Part shown: piece after piece, positions 14,367 through 15,909 of the stretch
Position numbering within the stretch: the first letter of the stretch is position 1
Layout: the number at the start of each line of letters is the position of its first letter
From: Planctomycetes bacterium UBA7888
Lineage (GTDB): Bacteria; Planctomycetota; UBA1135
Assembly: GCA_002500505.1 (NCBI GenBank)
Contig: DLRM01000021.1
Location: 1-15,909, forward strand
DNA length: 15,909 nucleotides
Reading direction: 5' to 3'
The notes under the pieces: generated by a model
Databases searched by the model: none
Told to the model about the DNA's origin: nothing
What the model saw: the letters and a program-made list of their open reading frames with translations, nothing else
Translations under genes and position numbers: made by a program

Positions 14367-15428
14367 ATGATAGTCCTCCTTCATAACGACCTCGACGAAG
14401 CTACTCGAAAGGAGCTTCTCGAAAAACTTCAATCCTGGGCAATCCAGCGTGGTGTTTCCATTTGCGGTTTTGGCACAGGTTGGGGTGATTCGGTGGAGCT
14501 TCTCCCCGCGGATGGTGCCACCGAGTGTGACTATGCCATAGAAATCCGCTCCTTTGCGGGCGTTCGGGCAGTTTTAACCCAAGATGAACCAACCTATTTG
14601 GTTGCCCCTCGCTCGGGCTCCAGAACCCAAGTTCGGTTCCGCTCCGCAGCTTTTGGCAACAACGCTGTTTCCGCAATCGCTGGTCCCTGCTCCGTTGAAA
14701 ACTTGGATGACCTTCTCGCCTTAGGTGCCGACCTTGTTGCTGCGGGGGCAACCGCCCTTCGGGGTGGTGCCTATAAACCACGCACCTCGCCTTACGCTTT
14801 CCAGGGCCTCGGAAAACTTGGCTTGGAAATGCTTGCAACGGTTAGAGAACAAACCGGACTTGCGGTGGTTACCGAGGTTATGGACACCAGAGATGTCGAA
14901 CTCGTTTCTCGTTACGCCGATGCCCTACAAATCGGCTCTCGAAACATGATGAACTATTCCCTTCTTCGCGAGGCCGGGGCTGTAGGCGTCCCTGTTCTTC
15001 TGAAGCGGGGGATGAGTGCGACCTTGGGCGAGTTCCTTCTCGCTGCTGAATACCTGGCCCATGCCGGCTGCGAGGACATACTTCTTTGCGAGCGAGGTTT
15101 GCGCCACTTCGACCCTGATGTGCGGAATCTACTCGACTTGAGTGCAGTTCCCGCCTTGAAAGAGCGCACCCATCTGCCGGTTCTTGTAGACCCAAGCCAC
15201 GGTACTGGGGCTTCCTCTCTCGTTCCCTCGATGATGGCCGCCGCCGCCGCCGCTGGCGCCGATGGATTCCTCGTAGAAGTCCATCCTTGTCCAAGCCGAT
15301 CTGTCTCTGACGCAGGTCAAGCCCTTACCCCAACCGAATTCGCAACCGCTATGGATACCACCCGCGCGGTTCTCGACGCTTGCGGCCGCAAGTTCAACGC
15401 AGCCCAAGCTCCAACTACATCCAACTGA
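14367..15428 (+). CDS. aroF: 3-deoxy-7-phosphoheptulonate (DAHP) synthase, AroF/AroA-beta type
   Basis: First step of aromatic amino-acid synthesis, joining phosphoenolpyruvate and erythrose 4-phosphate. The 353-residue protein has an N-terminal ferredoxin-like regulatory domain (about 1-75), as in Thermotoga-type enzymes. A TIM-barrel follows with AGPCSVEN (metal ligand Cys108), RGGAYKPRTSPYAFQGLG (about 133-150), TEVMD, QIGSRNMMNYSLL, LLKRGM, LCERGLRHFD, VDPSHGTG and EVHP, then SDAGQAL. All expected substrate and metal motifs are present. The regulatory domain suggests feedback control by Tyr or Phe. The ATG at 14367 starts MIVLL, matching the beta strand that opens this domain. No Shine-Dalgarno is close. 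The gene ends 4 bases before tpiA and uses more C-ending codons than the plus-strand genes at 9.4-12.4 kb. Confidence 0.96.
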   Translation: MIVLLHNDLDEATRKELLEKLQSWAIQRGVSICGFGTGWGDSVELLPADGATECDYAIEIRSFAGVRAVLTQDEPTYLVAPRSGSRTQVRFRSAAFGNNAVSAIAGPCSVENLDDLLALGADLVAAGATALRGGAYKPRTSPYAFQGLGKLGLEMLATVREQTGLAVVTEVMDTRDVELVSRYADALQIGSRNMMNYSLLREAGAVGVPVLLKRGMSATLGEFLLAAEYLAHAGCEDILLCERGLRHFDPDVRNLLDLSAVPALKERTHLPVLVDPSHGTGASSLVPSMMAAAAAAGADGFLVEVHPCPSRSVSDAGQALTPTEFATAMDTTRAVLDACGRKFNAAQAPTTSN

Positions 15429-15432
15429 TTTC

Positions 15433-15909
15433 ATGACGCGTACCCCTGTCATTGCCGGAAACTGGAAAATGCACCTCACCCGGCGCAAATCCTCCTCCCT
15501 TGCCCGAGATGTGGCCGCTCATCAAGGCGACGCCACAAACCGCAAGTGCATCGTTTTCCCGACCTTCGTTCATCTTGACCACGTTCGGCGGAATCTGAAA
15601 AACAGCAATGTCATTCTCGGCGCCCAGAATTGCTGGCCCAAGAAGGAAGGTGCCTTTACTGGAGAAATCTCTCCCTACATGTTGCGGGACATGGGCGCCC
15701 AAGTGGTTCTTCTTGGCCACTCTGAGCGGCGGCATGTCATTGGCGAAGAAGATGCCTTCATCGCCGAAAAAGTGAAGCTTGTTCTACGCGCTAAGTTAGA
15801 AGTGATGCTTTGCGTCGGCGAGACCCTTGAAGAGCGCGAAGCAAACCGCACTTTTGAGGTTCTTGCCCGCCAGCTGAAGTCTCTGAAAATGGTGAAACCT
15901 GGTCAAGAA
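15433..15909 (+). CDS. tpiA: Triosephosphate isomerase (5' part, cut by window end)
   Basis: Interconverts glyceraldehyde 3-phosphate and dihydroxyacetone phosphate in glycolysis. The first 159 codons are present and open to the window edge. The start MTRTPVIAGNWKMH has the substrate residues Asn10 and Lys12. GAFTGEIS (73-80) and LLGHSERR with catalytic His96 follow, then LCVGETLEER. The catalytic Glu in the YEPVWAIGTG segment lies beyond the window. The ATG at 15433 is 4 bases after the aroF stop, so the two are probably co-transcribed. This pairs an erythrose-4-phosphate/PEP-using enzyme with a glycolytic one. Confidence 0.95.
   Translation, partial: MTRTPVIAGNWKMHLTRRKSSSLARDVAAHQGDATNRKCIVFPTFVHLDHVRRNLKNSNVILGAQNCWPKKEGAFTGEISPYMLRDMGAQVVLLGHSERRHVIGEEDAFIAEKVKLVLRAKLEVMLCVGETLEEREANRTFEVLARQLKSLKMVKPGQE

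Overview
The window reads as ordinary, gene-dense bacterial chromosome (about 14 protein genes and one tRNA, with spacers of roughly 105 bases or less). A SurA-type periplasmic protein and a TonB-like membrane-anchored protein point to a diderm bacterium. The long protein with an N-terminal membrane anchor, acidic spacer and prenyltransferase/squalene-cyclase-type repeats is a combination I associate with Planctomycetota and relatives, but that placement is an inference from one gene. I see no mobile element, CRISPR array, phage gene or clear sign of recent transfer.

Layout. From the left edge, reading on the minus strand: def, ribF and tRNA-Phe(GAA), with def and ribF overlapping by 8 bases. 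A small TPR-repeat gene diverges from def across only 36 bases and is followed by rpsT, which has its own candidate promoter. A perfect bidirectional hairpin terminator (2597-2626) separates rpsT from a converging minus-strand cluster. That cluster reads rnc, mfd, a SurA/parvulin-like gene, then the membrane-anchored toroid protein. It joins RNA processing, transcription-coupled repair and an envelope chaperone.

From about 9.4 kb a plus-strand group begins: a divergent methyltransferase resembling the histidine-methyltransferase (EgtD) family, fabI, and a thiD-type kinase. thiD runs tail-to-tail into a minus-strand HD-domain protein, the stop codons overlapping by 4 bases. A dGTPase-like gene, also minus, follows. 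The right end holds aroF (DAHP synthase) on the plus strand, preceded by a good sigma-70-type promoter and a leader with competing hairpins, then the start of tpiA, cut by the window edge.

Most genes are housekeeping: translation (def, rpsT, tRNA), cofactors (ribF, thiD), fatty acid synthesis (fabI), repair and RNA processing (mfd, rnc), nucleotide pools (dgt), aromatic synthesis (aroF) and glycolysis (tpiA). The points worth a second look are the toroid protein, the EgtD-like enzyme without visible ergothioneine genes, an HD protein whose HD motif reads AD, a parvulin-like protein lacking both usual active-site histidines, the aroF leader, and a recurring TANNNT hexamer exactly 6 bases before three start codons, which suggests leaderless transcription. 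I did not find convincing evidence of a wholly new multi-gene system here.
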